A DNA stretch of 7,562 nt from Paenibacillus sp. (GCA_029256665.1 JAQSXN010000170.1:1-7562); one strand, 5' to 3'; positions 1 through 6,886 are shown, counted from the stretch's first letter. The notes: generated from the letters alone by a model not told the origin. Program-made: numbers and translations.

Positions 1-108
1 CCCCGAAAGAAAAATGACGCCGGCGCCTGCCGCGACGATGATTGCGGCTATCGCGGCGATTGCTCGCCGGCTTCGCGCTCCTTTGATTTTAACCCATTGC
101 TTCCACAC
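1..108 (-). CDS. N-terminus of unidentified membrane-anchored or secreted protein (partial)
   Basis: Only the first 36 codons are present; the frame is still open at the left edge. The proposed start is GTG at 108, the only usable start codon between an in-frame TAG upstream and the edge, and an AGGTGG ribosome binding site lies 9 bases before it. The N-terminus is strongly basic (K3, K7, K9, R12, R14, R15) and is followed by a hydrophobic Ala/Ile/Val-rich stretch at about residues 16-34, starting AIAAIAAIIVAAG. This is the pattern of a signal peptide or signal anchor, so the protein is probably exported or held in the membrane. It lies 122 bases after the solute-binding protein with no terminator visible, so it may be the next gene of the same transport locus, for example a glycoside hydrolase, but nothing visible identifies it. 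Confidence 0.6.
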   Translation of the reverse strand, partial: MWKQWVKIKGARSRRAIAAIAAIIVAAGAGVIFLSG

Positions 109-117
109 TTTGCGCCA

Positions 118-123
118 CCACCT
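118..123 (-). promoter_or_regulatory. Ribosome binding site that fixes the GTG start of the left-edge gene
   Basis: AGGTGG on the minus strand ends 9 bases before GTG 108. Without it the short frame would have little support, because it has no ATG. The 122-base gap between this gene and the preceding stop codon contains no clear promoter or terminator; a short GC hairpin near 164-178 lacks both a long stem and a U-tract. Confidence 0.5.
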
Positions 124-230
124 ATATCCAGGCTTGGAATTCCGCTATTTCCTCACAAGATAAAGGGGCCGCCCTCTCGCAGATGCAGCATCCACGCGCG
201 GACAACCCCGATGTGAGTCTACGATCTCGG

Positions 231-1667
231 TTACGGCTGGATCGTATCGTAGAATTTCTCTTGCACGTACTTCGCCGTCAGATCCAATTGCGCTTTCATA
301 TCCACGCCTTCCTTAGAGAATACCTCCTGAATGACATTGGTCATCTGAGCGTAGAAGTCTTGGGTATTGTATTGGGATTCCGGCTTGCCGTCGATGAGTC
401 CAAGCGTCTCTTGACCGTATTGGTACACGTTGTCGTACTTGTTGAACAGATCGATAACCTTCTGGCCGTATTCGGAATCCGACTTGAAGTATTGAAGCAC
501 GGCCGGCACGTAGAACTTGTTATCCGTCTTGCGAGCTTGAATGTTCTGCTCAAGCGACTCCAAGCCTTTGTCGGAGAAGTAGTCGAACGTCGCGTAGTGG
601 AACGCGATCTCTTGCTCGTCTTTGGAAGCGTTCGGATTGATCACGAGGAAGTCGCCGCCGAGCACGCCATAGTGTTTGCCGCCTTTCTCGTAAGCCGGAA
701 TCGGGTAGACCAGGATGTCCTCCGGCGTCATGCCGCCTTGGTTCAAACCTTGATCGACGGGACCGTCGGGACCCGCGATAACCATGGCGGTTCTTCCTTG
801 GGCAAACGCGCCAACCGCATCGCCCCAGCCTAGCGCCCAGTCCTGCGGAATCGCGTTCGCTTCCCACTTGAGCTTATTGTAATAATCAAGAGCCTTAACG
901 CCCGCTTCGGAGTTGAAAATCGCCGTCACTTTGCCGTCTTGCACGGATTGGATATCGCCGCCGGCCGTGAACAGGAAGTTGGTCCAGTTCCAGCCCGCTT
1001 CGTTGCCTTTACCCATCGGCGCGATGCCGGAGATGCCGGCGTCCGGATCCGATACCGCTTTGGCGGCGTTAAGCATTTCGTCCCAAGTCCAATCGAACGC
1101 AGGGATCGTTACGCCTTTCGCCTCCAGCATCTTCTTGTTGACGGCTACGCCCGTCGGATAACCGCGCTGCGCGATGCCGTATACTTTGCCGTCAACCGTG
1201 AATAGGTCTTGCAGCACCGGGTTCATTTGATCTTTGTATTGGTAGTTGTTGAACAGCTCCGTAATGTCGGCCGCCCAGCCCTTCTCCGCCAGGAATTTGC
1301 CTTCGGAAGCATACGTATTGAACAACGTCGGCGCTTCGTTGGCGCCCATCTTGATGCCGATTTCGTTCGGGTTGTATTGCCAGTCGCTCTTGATGACTTC
1401 GACGTTCGGATACACTTCGTTGAAGCGTCTGATCTTGTCGTCCTCGAGCGCACGGTCTTCGACCCGGTCCGGCGTCGGATAATAAATGCTGATGGATACC
1501 TTCTTCGACTTGATGTCTTCGACAGGCGCCTCCGTGCTTGCCGGCTTATCGGACGGCTTCTCCGCAGGATCCGTCGCCGGCGCGTTCGTGCCGTTGTTGC
1601 CGCTGCACGCGGCCAGCACGAAGCTGAGAGAAAGAATGGCTGCGAGCGTCATTGGAAACTTGCGCAT
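231..1667 (-). CDS. Sugar ABC transporter solute-binding lipoprotein (family 1, CUT1 type)
   Basis: This 478-residue protein captures the substrate outside the membrane and delivers it to the two permeases encoded upstream. The N-terminus MRKFPMTLAAILSLSFVLAAC is a lipoprotein signal peptide with lipobox LAAC; Cys21 would be lipidated after signal peptidase II cleavage. A low-complexity linker rich in Pro, Ala, Thr and Glu covers about residues 22-52. The mature domain begins with a KKVSISIYY strand near 55-63, followed by FNEVYPNVEV (82-91), the pattern of family 1 extracellular solute-binding proteins. Later features typical of the family are VDGKVYGIAQ (158-167), AFAQGRTAMVIAGP (287-300) and YGVLGGDFLVIN (333-344). 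The start is ATG 1667 with AGAGGGG 9 bases upstream. It is the last gene of the transporter, behind its own 147-base leader, which suggests separate and probably higher expression. The length is usual for oligosaccharide binders; the substrate cannot be assigned. Confidence 0.93.
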   Translation of the reverse strand: MRKFPMTLAAILSLSFVLAACSGNNGTNAPATDPAEKPSDKPASTEAPVEDIKSKKVSISIYYPTPDRVEDRALEDDKIRRFNEVYPNVEVIKSDWQYNPNEIGIKMGANEAPTLFNTYASEGKFLAEKGWAADITELFNNYQYKDQMNPVLQDLFTVDGKVYGIAQRGYPTGVAVNKKMLEAKGVTIPAFDWTWDEMLNAAKAVSDPDAGISGIAPMGKGNEAGWNWTNFLFTAGGDIQSVQDGKVTAIFNSEAGVKALDYYNKLKWEANAIPQDWALGWGDAVGAFAQGRTAMVIAGPDGPVDQGLNQGGMTPEDILVYPIPAYEKGGKHYGVLGGDFLVINPNASKDEQEIAFHYATFDYFSDKGLESLEQNIQARKTDNKFYVPAVLQYFKSDSEYGQKVIDLFNKYDNVYQYGQETLGLIDGKPESQYNTQDFYAQMTNVIQEVFSKEGVDMKAQLDLTAKYVQEKFYDTIQP

Positions 1668-1711
1668 GTTGTTAATCCCCTCTTCGTTTAGATTTTTTTG
1701 GCTACATGCTC

Positions 1712-1717
1712 ATCATA
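1712..1717 (-). promoter_or_regulatory. Predicted -10 box of a separate promoter for the binding protein
   Basis: TATGAT on the minus strand (5 of 6 to TATAAT) lies in the 147-base leader and would give a 5' untranslated region of about 40 bases. No -35 box is present at 15-17 bases upstream (GCCGTT, CGCCGT and TCGCCG are found there), so the promoter would need an activator. A direct repeat lies just upstream at the right distance for one. The call rests on a single hexamer plus that spacing. Confidence 0.35.
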
Positions 1718-1740
1718 ATGGAGGCGTTTATGAACGGCGA

Positions 1741-1775
1741 TGTGTATTCCTATTGCGATCATGTGCATATTTACG
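1741..1775 (-). promoter_or_regulatory. Putative regulator-binding direct repeat upstream of the binding-protein gene
   Basis: On the plus strand TGTGTATTCCTAT (from 1741) and TGTGCATATTTAC (from 1762) are similar and start exactly 21 bases apart, two turns of the helix. The distal copy, minus strand CGTAAATATGCACATG at 1760-1775, matches a site in front of the permease operon in 13 of 16 bases. The proximal copy starts 29 bases from the predicted -10 box, the same distance as the permease-operon copy from its own -10. AraC-family regulators usually bind such direct repeats, so the response regulator of this locus is the likely partner. This is inferred from pattern only. Confidence 0.45.
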
Positions 1776-1814
1776 TATCGATAAATCGACCACATAATTA
1801 CATTTATCAAGTAA

Positions 1815-2684
1815 TTAACCCTTTACGCCGCCGAGATATAATCCTCTTAATATGAATTTCTGGAAGAACAAGAATATAATAACCGGAGGTATCATGACGA
1901 TCGATAATATCGCGAATCGGATATTCAGATCCAAACGGCGGGCATTCAGCACAAAGTCCCGGATCGCCGCGGACAGCGGTTTGTTTTCTTGGCTAAGAAT
2001 AAAGCTTGGCCAGAACCAATCGTTCCACGCCGTCGCGAAGACGAAGATCGACAGCGTCGCGAAGATCGGTATCGACAGCGGGAAGGCGATCTGAAAAAAA
2101 CACCGCAGCTCCGAAGCGCCGTCTATCCGCGCCGACTCGAATATTTCCATGTGGATGCCGTCCATAAACGTTTTGAGCAGAAGCAGGAAGAAGGCATTGG
2201 CTCCAGCGGGCAACCACACGGCGGCGAACGATCCCATGAGGCCCAGATCCTTCAGGTTAATAAAGTTCGGTATCATATAGGTCGTCGCCGGGATGAACAA
2301 CGTCATCAGGAAGTAGTATTGAATGCCGGACTTAAACGGGATATGAATCTTCGAAAGCGCGTACGAGGCCAACCCAAGCACGAGAACGGTGACGACCATG
2401 TTGCCGGCGAACAGAAGCATCGTATTTTTGAAGTAGAACGGAAGATCGATATAATTCCACGCCTTCGAATAGTTCTCGAAATGCCATTCCTTCGGGAGAA
2501 ACGTCGGCGGGAACGAGTTGACTTCGGTGTTGAGCTTAAGACCGTTGAACAGCGAGATCAAGATGGGATAGACCATGCAGCACATCATGACGATGATGAG
2601 CAGGTTCATCAGGACGTATACCGCTTTAACCTTGCCTTTCTTAAGGTCGTAGGAGGACATGATGCCTCGATCGAACGATTTCAT
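1815..2684 (-). CDS. Sugar ABC transporter inner-membrane permease, second subunit (MalG-like, CUT1)
   Basis: This 289-residue integral membrane subunit pairs with the upstream permease to form the translocation channel. Hydrophobic segments lie near residues 21-46, 88-110, 121-142, 150-171, 204-230 and 256-275, fitting six transmembrane helices. The EAA loop that contacts the ATPase is visible as ESARIDGASELRCFFQIAFP (183-202), with the invariant DGA and a family-type FP. The C-terminus QKFILRGLYLGGVKG is the characteristic ending of MalG/CUT1-type permeases. The ATG at 2684 overlaps the TGA of the preceding permease by four bases (ATGA), and a GGGGGAG ribosome binding site precedes it by about 7 bases, so the two subunits are probably translationally coupled. 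An internal ATG at codon 9 has a weaker site and is less likely. The frame is complete and of usual length. Confidence 0.94.
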   Translation of the reverse strand: MKSFDRGIMSSYDLKKGKVKAVYVLMNLLIIVMMCCMVYPILISLFNGLKLNTEVNSFPPTFLPKEWHFENYSKAWNYIDLPFYFKNTMLLFAGNMVVTVLVLGLASYALSKIHIPFKSGIQYYFLMTLFIPATTYMIPNFINLKDLGLMGSFAAVWLPAGANAFFLLLLKTFMDGIHMEIFESARIDGASELRCFFQIAFPLSIPIFATLSIFVFATAWNDWFWPSFILSQENKPLSAAIRDFVLNARRLDLNIRFAILSIVMIPPVIIFLFFQKFILRGLYLGGVKG

Positions 2685-3604
2685 TGGCCGACTCCCCCTC
2701 TGTTGTTAAGGCGATATTGCGCGATGGCGAGTATGCTAAGCGCCAGGAACATCAGAACTCCGAGGGCGGAGGCCACGCCGTAATCCAGTCGTACGAAGGC
2801 ATATTTGACGATCAGCAATGCGTACGTAAGCGTTGCGTTGTTGGGACCGCCGTCCAGCATCGCGAATTGCGTCTGGAAGCCCTGCGAGGTCGCGATGAGC
2901 TGCAACATGAGGAGTAGGAGAATCTGTCCCCGGATCGCGGGGAGCGTAATATGCCGAATTCGGCTCCAAATACCCGCGCCGTCGATCTCGGCCGCTTCGT
3001 ACCAGTCCCGGGGGACGCTGAGAGTCGCCGCCAGATAGATCAGCATGGCGGAGCCGAAGCTTTGCCACGTCTCCATGATGACGATGGAGATCATCGACCA
3101 GCTGCGGTCGACCATAAAGTTGATTTGGCCGATGCCGATCGCCTTAAGGACGGCATTGATAGGCCCGACTGGATCATACAGCCATCTCCATACGCCGTAC
3201 AACACGACGAACGGGACGACGTAGGGCAAATAAGCCGCAACCCTGGCGAAGCCTTGGAATCTGCGCATTTCGGAGATGGCGATCGCGATGACGATCGGCA
3301 CCCAGAACCCGATGACGAGCGCAAGTCCCATATAGTAGAGCGTGTTCTTGACGGAAACCATAACATCCGGGTCGGAGAAGATCGCCGCGTAATTGTCGAA
3401 CCCGGCAAAGCTGTTTCCTTTGACGAAATCGACATGGTAGAAGCTGTTAAGCACCCCTTTAAAGATCGGCAGCCAAAGAAATAGGGTAAACGTGATGACG
3501 GCCGGCAGCAGGAACAAATAACCCCACATATACCGTTTCCATTTCCCCGTACGCCTCGGCCCCGTTTTCGGCTTGCTCATCGAAACGGCCGTTGTATGCT
3601 CCAT
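2681..3604 (-). CDS. Sugar ABC transporter inner-membrane permease, first subunit (MalF/UgpA-like, CUT1)
   Basis: This 307-residue permease is the partner of the downstream MalG-like subunit. A basic cytoplasmic N-terminus (residues 11-24) is followed by six hydrophobic segments near 25-48, 88-111, 117-142, 169-194, 226-243 and 276-296. Family marks are the first helix YLFLLPAVITFTLFLWLPIF (29-48), the EAA loop EAAEIDGAGIWSRIRHITLP (203-222) and the LDGGPNNATLTYALLIVKYAF segment (250-270), in which GGP and the following Thr/Leu-rich stretch are typical of CUT1 permeases. The start is ATG 3604, with AGAGGG 8 bases upstream. It is the first gene after a 93-base gap that holds a predicted promoter, so it probably opens the transporter operon. 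No ATPase gene accompanies it; a shared MsmX-type ATPase encoded elsewhere is the usual solution in Bacillota. Confidence 0.94.
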   Translation of the reverse strand: MEHTTAVSMSKPKTGPRRTGKWKRYMWGYLFLLPAVITFTLFLWLPIFKGVLNSFYHVDFVKGNSFAGFDNYAAIFSDPDVMVSVKNTLYYMGLALVIGFWVPIVIAIAISEMRRFQGFARVAAYLPYVVPFVVLYGVWRWLYDPVGPINAVLKAIGIGQINFMVDRSWSMISIVIMETWQSFGSAMLIYLAATLSVPRDWYEAAEIDGAGIWSRIRHITLPAIRGQILLLLMLQLIATSQGFQTQFAMLDGGPNNATLTYALLIVKYAFVRLDYGVASALGVLMFLALSILAIAQYRLNNRGGVGQ

Positions 3605-3638
3605 GCAGTGGTCCCTCTTTCCTTAGTGTTCTACCACC

Positions 3639-3665
3639 ATTGTAGAGAAACCGGACTGTCGTGAA
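3639..3665 (-). promoter_or_regulatory. Predicted promoter of the permease operon
   Basis: On the minus strand TACAAT (3639-3644) matches the -10 consensus in 5 of 6 bases. TTCACG (3660-3665) is a weak -35 (4 of 6), separated by only 15 bases. Transcription would begin near 3632, leaving a leader of about 28 bases that contains the AGAGGG ribosome binding site at 3613-3618. The short spacer and poor -35 are typical of activator-dependent promoters, and a candidate activator site directly abuts the -35 box. Confidence 0.45.
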
Positions 3666-3681
3666 CATGTGCGTATCTATG
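3666..3681 (-). promoter_or_regulatory. Putative regulator-binding site upstream of the permease operon
   Basis: CATAGATACGCACATG on the minus strand matches the site at 1760-1775 in 13 of 16 bases; extending the comparison to 26 bases keeps 19 identities, with nearly all differences being transitions. It ends immediately before the predicted -35 box, the usual position for an activator that contacts RNA polymerase. A weaker possible partner (plus strand TAGGCGTTCTTA, from 3689) starts 21 bases further from the promoter, matching the spacing seen at the binding-protein gene. The bound protein is inferred to be the response regulator encoded just upstream. Confidence 0.45.
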
Positions 3682-3697
3682 CGGATGATAGGCGTTC

Positions 3698-5026
3698 TTA
3701 CTTCTTCATCTCGCTCGGGCTCATCCCGAAGTATTTTTTGAATATTTTGCTGAAGTGCTCCGGCGATTCGTAGCCGACAAGCTCGGAAATTTCGTATCTG
3801 CGCAGATCGGTGCTCTGAATAAGCCGCTTGCTCTCTTCCATCCGCAGCTTAATGACGTATTCCCACAGGTTGTACCCCGTCTTTTTCTTGAAGAGGTAGC
3901 TAAGATAGTTCGGGCTTACATGGTTTTTGAGCGCGACCTCGTTAAGGGTTAGTCCCTTCTGCGCGTAATTCTGATGGATGTACTTGGTCGAGCGCTCCAC
4001 GATCAAATTGTTCTGGGCCGCGATCTCGTCCTCCGTAGGCTCCTCCTCCGAATAAACGCCCCACTTGAAATCGCCGTAGTAGAACACGTAGTGGTCCTTG
4101 AACTGCCGGCTCCACCTCATTGCCTTATCCGCTTGCTCGTTCGTCGCGCTAATGAAGCCGGCGCCCTTTAGAATCTGGCTAATTCCGACGACGGAGCCTA
4201 AGCCGAGAAACTTATCGATGTTGAAATGAAGGCTGCGTCCGATCATTTCCAATTGATTCACCTTGTCCACGCTGGAGTCGCCGTATTTGGCCTCCGACCA
4301 CTGGACGACGATACAGACGGTTCCGTCCGCATCGTACCACGATTGATAGTCCCAGTCCTTGCCGAGCAGCTCGCCCGCGATGTTCAGCGCCGCGTATTGG
4401 AGCAGCTCCCGATCCTTCTCCGAGAGGCTTCTTCCGCCGGATTCAAGATCCAGCTTCACCTTAATCGTCGCGTAATACGGCCCGTTCAGATCGATGCCGT
4501 GCAGCTTCGACAGCTCCGCTATGATACCTTCGCGGTCCTTCGCTTGCGGATCCAGCAACCGCTTGATCAACGCCATCCGGACGGGGAGCGGCTCCCGCAT
4601 ATGGAAGCTCTCGTTCAGATCCGCCAGCAGCTGCTCCGAATCTCTTGCCGTCTTATCCATATGCAGCAGCACATGCCGCACGGAGCTGAGGAATTGCTCG
4701 CTGTTCAGCGGCTTGATCAGATAATCCTTGGCGCCGAACCGGATGGCGAGCTGGGCGTATTGAAACGTCTCGTGCGCCGATATGATGATGACTTGCACCC
4801 ATGGCTTGATGATTTTGGCTTGCTGCATCAGCTCGATGCCGCTCATCGATCCCATCTGAATGTCGGTGACGAGCAGATCGATATCCTCCATGCGCAAATA
4901 ATCCAGCGCCTCGTAGCCGCTGTGCGCGTTAAACAGCCCGTTAATGGCAATTCCGGAGGTGGACAGCAGTCCGGTCAACCCTTCGCAAATAAGCGGTTCG
5001 TCGTCCACGATAAGAATATTGTACAT
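3698..5026 (-). CDS. Response regulator with AraC-type DNA-binding domain (YesN-like)
   Basis: This 442-residue protein is the output half of the two-component system. The receiver domain (about residues 1-120) has the acidic pocket D8-D9, the phosphoacceptor D55 in LLVTDIQM, conserved S83 and K105 in YLIKPL, so it should be phosphorylatable. The middle (about 120-340) is the poorly conserved YesN linker, with no catalytic motif I can recognise. The C-terminal ~100 residues (342-442) form an AraC domain with two helix-turn-helix units: LTLNEVALKNHVSPNYLSYL and YEISELVGYESPEHFSKIF followed by KKYFGMSPSE. An ATG three codons earlier (5035) overlaps the kinase stop, but AAAGG directly touches it. 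ATG 5026 has GAAAGGA at an 8-base distance and gives the usual MYNILIVDDE opening, so I chose 5026. It is co-transcribed with the kinase and probably activates the transporter promoters downstream. Confidence 0.93.
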   Translation of the reverse strand: MYNILIVDDEPLICEGLTGLLSTSGIAINGLFNAHSGYEALDYLRMEDIDLLVTDIQMGSMSGIELMQQAKIIKPWVQVIIISAHETFQYAQLAIRFGAKDYLIKPLNSEQFLSSVRHVLLHMDKTARDSEQLLADLNESFHMREPLPVRMALIKRLLDPQAKDREGIIAELSKLHGIDLNGPYYATIKVKLDLESGGRSLSEKDRELLQYAALNIAGELLGKDWDYQSWYDADGTVCIVVQWSEAKYGDSSVDKVNQLEMIGRSLHFNIDKFLGLGSVVGISQILKGAGFISATNEQADKAMRWSRQFKDHYVFYYGDFKWGVYSEEEPTEDEIAAQNNLIVERSTKYIHQNYAQKGLTLNEVALKNHVSPNYLSYLFKKKTGYNLWEYVIKLRMEESKRLIQSTDLRRYEISELVGYESPEHFSKIFKKYFGMSPSEMKK

Positions 5027-5031
5027 GGCGG

Positions 5032-6849
5032 TCATCCTTTCGTATGGGCCGGCTCCTCGTACGTCGCCGGCAATTGAATGATGGCTGACGTGCCGCCTTC
5101 CTCGCGCCTGCGGTAGCTTAACCCGAACGCGTGACCGAAGTGCAGCTGAATCCGTTGATGAATATTTCGAATGCCGTAACCGAGCGTATGATCGGCCTTC
5201 TCTTCGTAGAGAAGCCGTTCGATCGCCGCGATGTCCGCGTGTTTGTAGCCGTTGTCTTCGACTTTGATCGTTACGCGTTCGCCTTCGACGAAAGCCGTGA
5301 CGATGATTTCCCCGTCGTCGCCCATCAGCTTGACGCCATGGATAATCGCGTTTTCGATCAGCGGCTGGAGCGAAATTTTGGGAATCAAGATCGTTTTCGC
5401 CGCCTCCTGAATGTTCCAGACGACTTTGAACTCATACGAATATCGCTTCTGCTGCAAATTGACGTAGGCTCCCGCATGTTCCGTCTCTTCTTCGAGCCGA
5501 ATCAGCTCGCGTCCTCTGCTAAGGCCGATCCTCATCAGCTTGGACAGCTCCTTGATCATATCCGCCGACTCCGTGTTGCCTTCGAGCGTGCTTTTCCAGT
5601 AGATGCTCTCCAGCGTGTTGTAGAGCAGATGCGGATTGATCTGCTGGTAGAGGAGCTGCAGCTGCGATTCCTTCTGCTTAAGATCCATATTGTACTTATA
5701 ATGGATAAGCGCGTTTAACCTTCGCGCCATATCGTACATGGCCGCCATCAGCACCCCGACTTCGTCATGCCTGCGCTTGCCCGGCGTCTCCGGCACCAGC
5801 TTGCCGGGTTCGTACGTCCGGACGAATTGCGCCAGCTTCTGGAGCGGCGTCATGAGCGAGCGCCAGAAGTACAGCAAGAAGACGCTGCCCAGCAGCATGT
5901 AGGCGACGGTAATGAACTGAATGACCCGCTTCAGCTCGCTCTGCTTCTTGAGCAGCGAGTCGATCGGAATTTGATAGATCAGCCGCTGGTTCAGCCCTCG
6001 GCTGTAATTGACGATGTAGATGGAATCCTTTGTCATCGTCTCCAGCGTGCCGGAGCTCGCGAGATCCATGTCGGCGATTGCTTCGGGCGGAAGCTCTGCA
6101 GCTTGCCCGGTCATGCCCGGCCGCGTCGCCGTCAAGATGCGGCCGGACCAATCGGTGAACATCATGAGATGCCCTTCCGGAAGCGACACGGATTCGAACG
6201 CCTCCTGCACTTTCTTTTCCATATTCGTGGCGACGAGCACGCCGATGATCCGGTCGCCGTTTCCCGTGTTGTTGACGGCCCGGATGAATGCGAGCGTGCG
6301 CGTCCGGGACAAATTTTTGTTCCCGTCGATCAGATCCATATAGCCGCTGCCCTTATGGTTCACCGCTTCGTCGAACCAGGCCGGCTTCGTCTTGTCGTTG
6401 AAGAAATAAACGCCCGTCTGCATGACTTGCCTCTTGGGAGCGAAGAAATAATAATCTTCCGGATCGTAAATATAAAGCGAATAGTAGACGGCTTCGCCTC
6501 CGTTGACCGGAATCGAAAGGCTGGCCAGCAGCTTGTCGGCGGCATCGAATTTGCGCACGCGCTCGATCACCGCCTCCGCCCCGTTCGGCACGACGCGCTG
6601 CGTTGCGGGATGCTGAATGATCGTAGCCGTCACCTTGTCGATCGTATCGATATCCCGCCCGATCAGCGCGTGATTTTGTTTGATCAGCTCGACGTACGCG
6701 CTCGTCACGTGGTCCTTGAGCAGCTCCTCGGCCTGCATGTTGCCGTACCAATTCAGCAGGAACACGGGACTGACCATCACGAGGAACAAGAGGATCAGCT
6801 GCTGCTTCATATTTATTTTCGTCAATGGATTCATGATCGATCTGCCCAC
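5032..6849 (-). CDS. Membrane sensor histidine kinase (YesM-like, His_kinase family)
   Basis: This 605-residue kinase probably senses an extracellular ligand and phosphorylates the response regulator encoded 5 bases downstream. Numbering is from GTG 6849. The first membrane helix is about 17-33 (LILLFLVMVSPVFLLNW). An extracellular region of about 270 residues, consistent with a Cache-type sensor, runs to a second helix at about 308-329. Next come a HAMP segment (about 330-385) and the H-box QQINPHLLYNTLESIYW, with phosphoacceptor His407. The ATPase domain has the N-box LQPLIENAIIHGV (N500) and a glycine box GYGIRNIHQRI (557-567). The first glycine box is unusual: DNGYK at 532-536, where the family normally has DNGxG. 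A longer frame opens at GTG 6858, but that codon overlaps GGGAGG; GTG 6849 lies 8 bases after it. ATG 6834 is a possible alternative start. Confidence 0.92.
   Translation of the reverse strand: MGRSIMNPLTKINMKQQLILLFLVMVSPVFLLNWYGNMQAEELLKDHVTSAYVELIKQNHALIGRDIDTIDKVTATIIQHPATQRVVPNGAEAVIERVRKFDAADKLLASLSIPVNGGEAVYYSLYIYDPEDYYFFAPKRQVMQTGVYFFNDKTKPAWFDEAVNHKGSGYMDLIDGNKNLSRTRTLAFIRAVNNTGNGDRIIGVLVATNMEKKVQEAFESVSLPEGHLMMFTDWSGRILTATRPGMTGQAAELPPEAIADMDLASSGTLETMTKDSIYIVNYSRGLNQRLIYQIPIDSLLKKQSELKRVIQFITVAYMLLGSVFLLYFWRSLMTPLQKLAQFVRTYEPGKLVPETPGKRRHDEVGVLMAAMYDMARRLNALIHYKYNMDLKQKESQLQLLYQQINPHLLYNTLESIYWKSTLEGNTESADMIKELSKLMRIGLSRGRELIRLEEETEHAGAYVNLQQKRYSYEFKVVWNIQEAAKTILIPKISLQPLIENAIIHGVKLMGDDGEIIVTAFVEGERVTIKVEDNGYKHADIAAIERLLYEEKADHTLGYGIRNIHQRIQLHFGHAFGLSYRRREEGGTSAIIQLPATYEEPAHTKG
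5035..5041 (-). promoter_or_regulatory. Ribosome binding site that decides the response-regulator start
   Basis: GAAAGGA on the minus strand lies inside the last codons of the kinase gene. It touches the ATG at 5035 but stands 8 bases from the ATG at 5026, which supports 5026 as the real start and a kinase-to-regulator gap of 5 bases. Confidence 0.6.
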
Positions 6850-6857
6850 CGGCCGCA

Positions 6858-6863
6858 CCTCCC
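6858..6863 (-). promoter_or_regulatory. Ribosome binding site that decides the kinase start
   Basis: GGGAGG on the minus strand is the strongest such site in the gap. It overlaps the first possible GTG (6858) and is too far from ATG 6834 (23 bases), but stands 8 bases from GTG 6849. A weaker GGTGGG closer to ATG 6834 leaves that start possible. Confidence 0.6.
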
Positions 6864-6874
6864 GCTATATTTGT

Positions 6875-6883
6875 ACTATAGCA
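6875..6883 (-). promoter_or_regulatory. Predicted extended -10 promoter of the two-component operon
   Basis: TGCTATAGT on the minus strand combines a TG extension with TATAGT (5 of 6 to TATAAT). No good -35 is present; CTGAAA at a 15-base spacing matches 4 of 6, and extended -10 promoters tolerate this. The transcript would start about 10 bases before the ribosome binding site. The -35 area coincides with a cre-like element, so carbon catabolite control is possible. Confidence 0.5.
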
Positions 6884-6886
6884 TGG

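Noticed and set aside
150..190. GC-rich AGGG...CCCT inverted repeat between the binding protein and the left-edge gene
   Set aside because: Only four base pairs with a four-base loop, and the following bases are not a run of T, so it does not support a terminator.
196..230. CGTAGACTCACAT just after the binding-protein stop codon, resembling the shared motif
   Set aside because: It needs a two-base deletion to align with the GCACA core and has no promoter-like sequence beside it.
1776..1790. TATCGATA palindrome in the binding-protein leader
   Set aside because: An eight-base palindrome in AT-rich DNA is common by chance, and it has no counterpart in the other gaps.
1780..1810. TTGATA at 1805-1810 as the -35 of a binding-protein promoter
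   Set aside because: The -35 match is good, but the hexamers at 16-19 bases downstream (GATTTA, ATTTAT, TTTATC) are poor -10 boxes. It would also start the transcript about 110 bases before the gene, ahead of the candidate operator.
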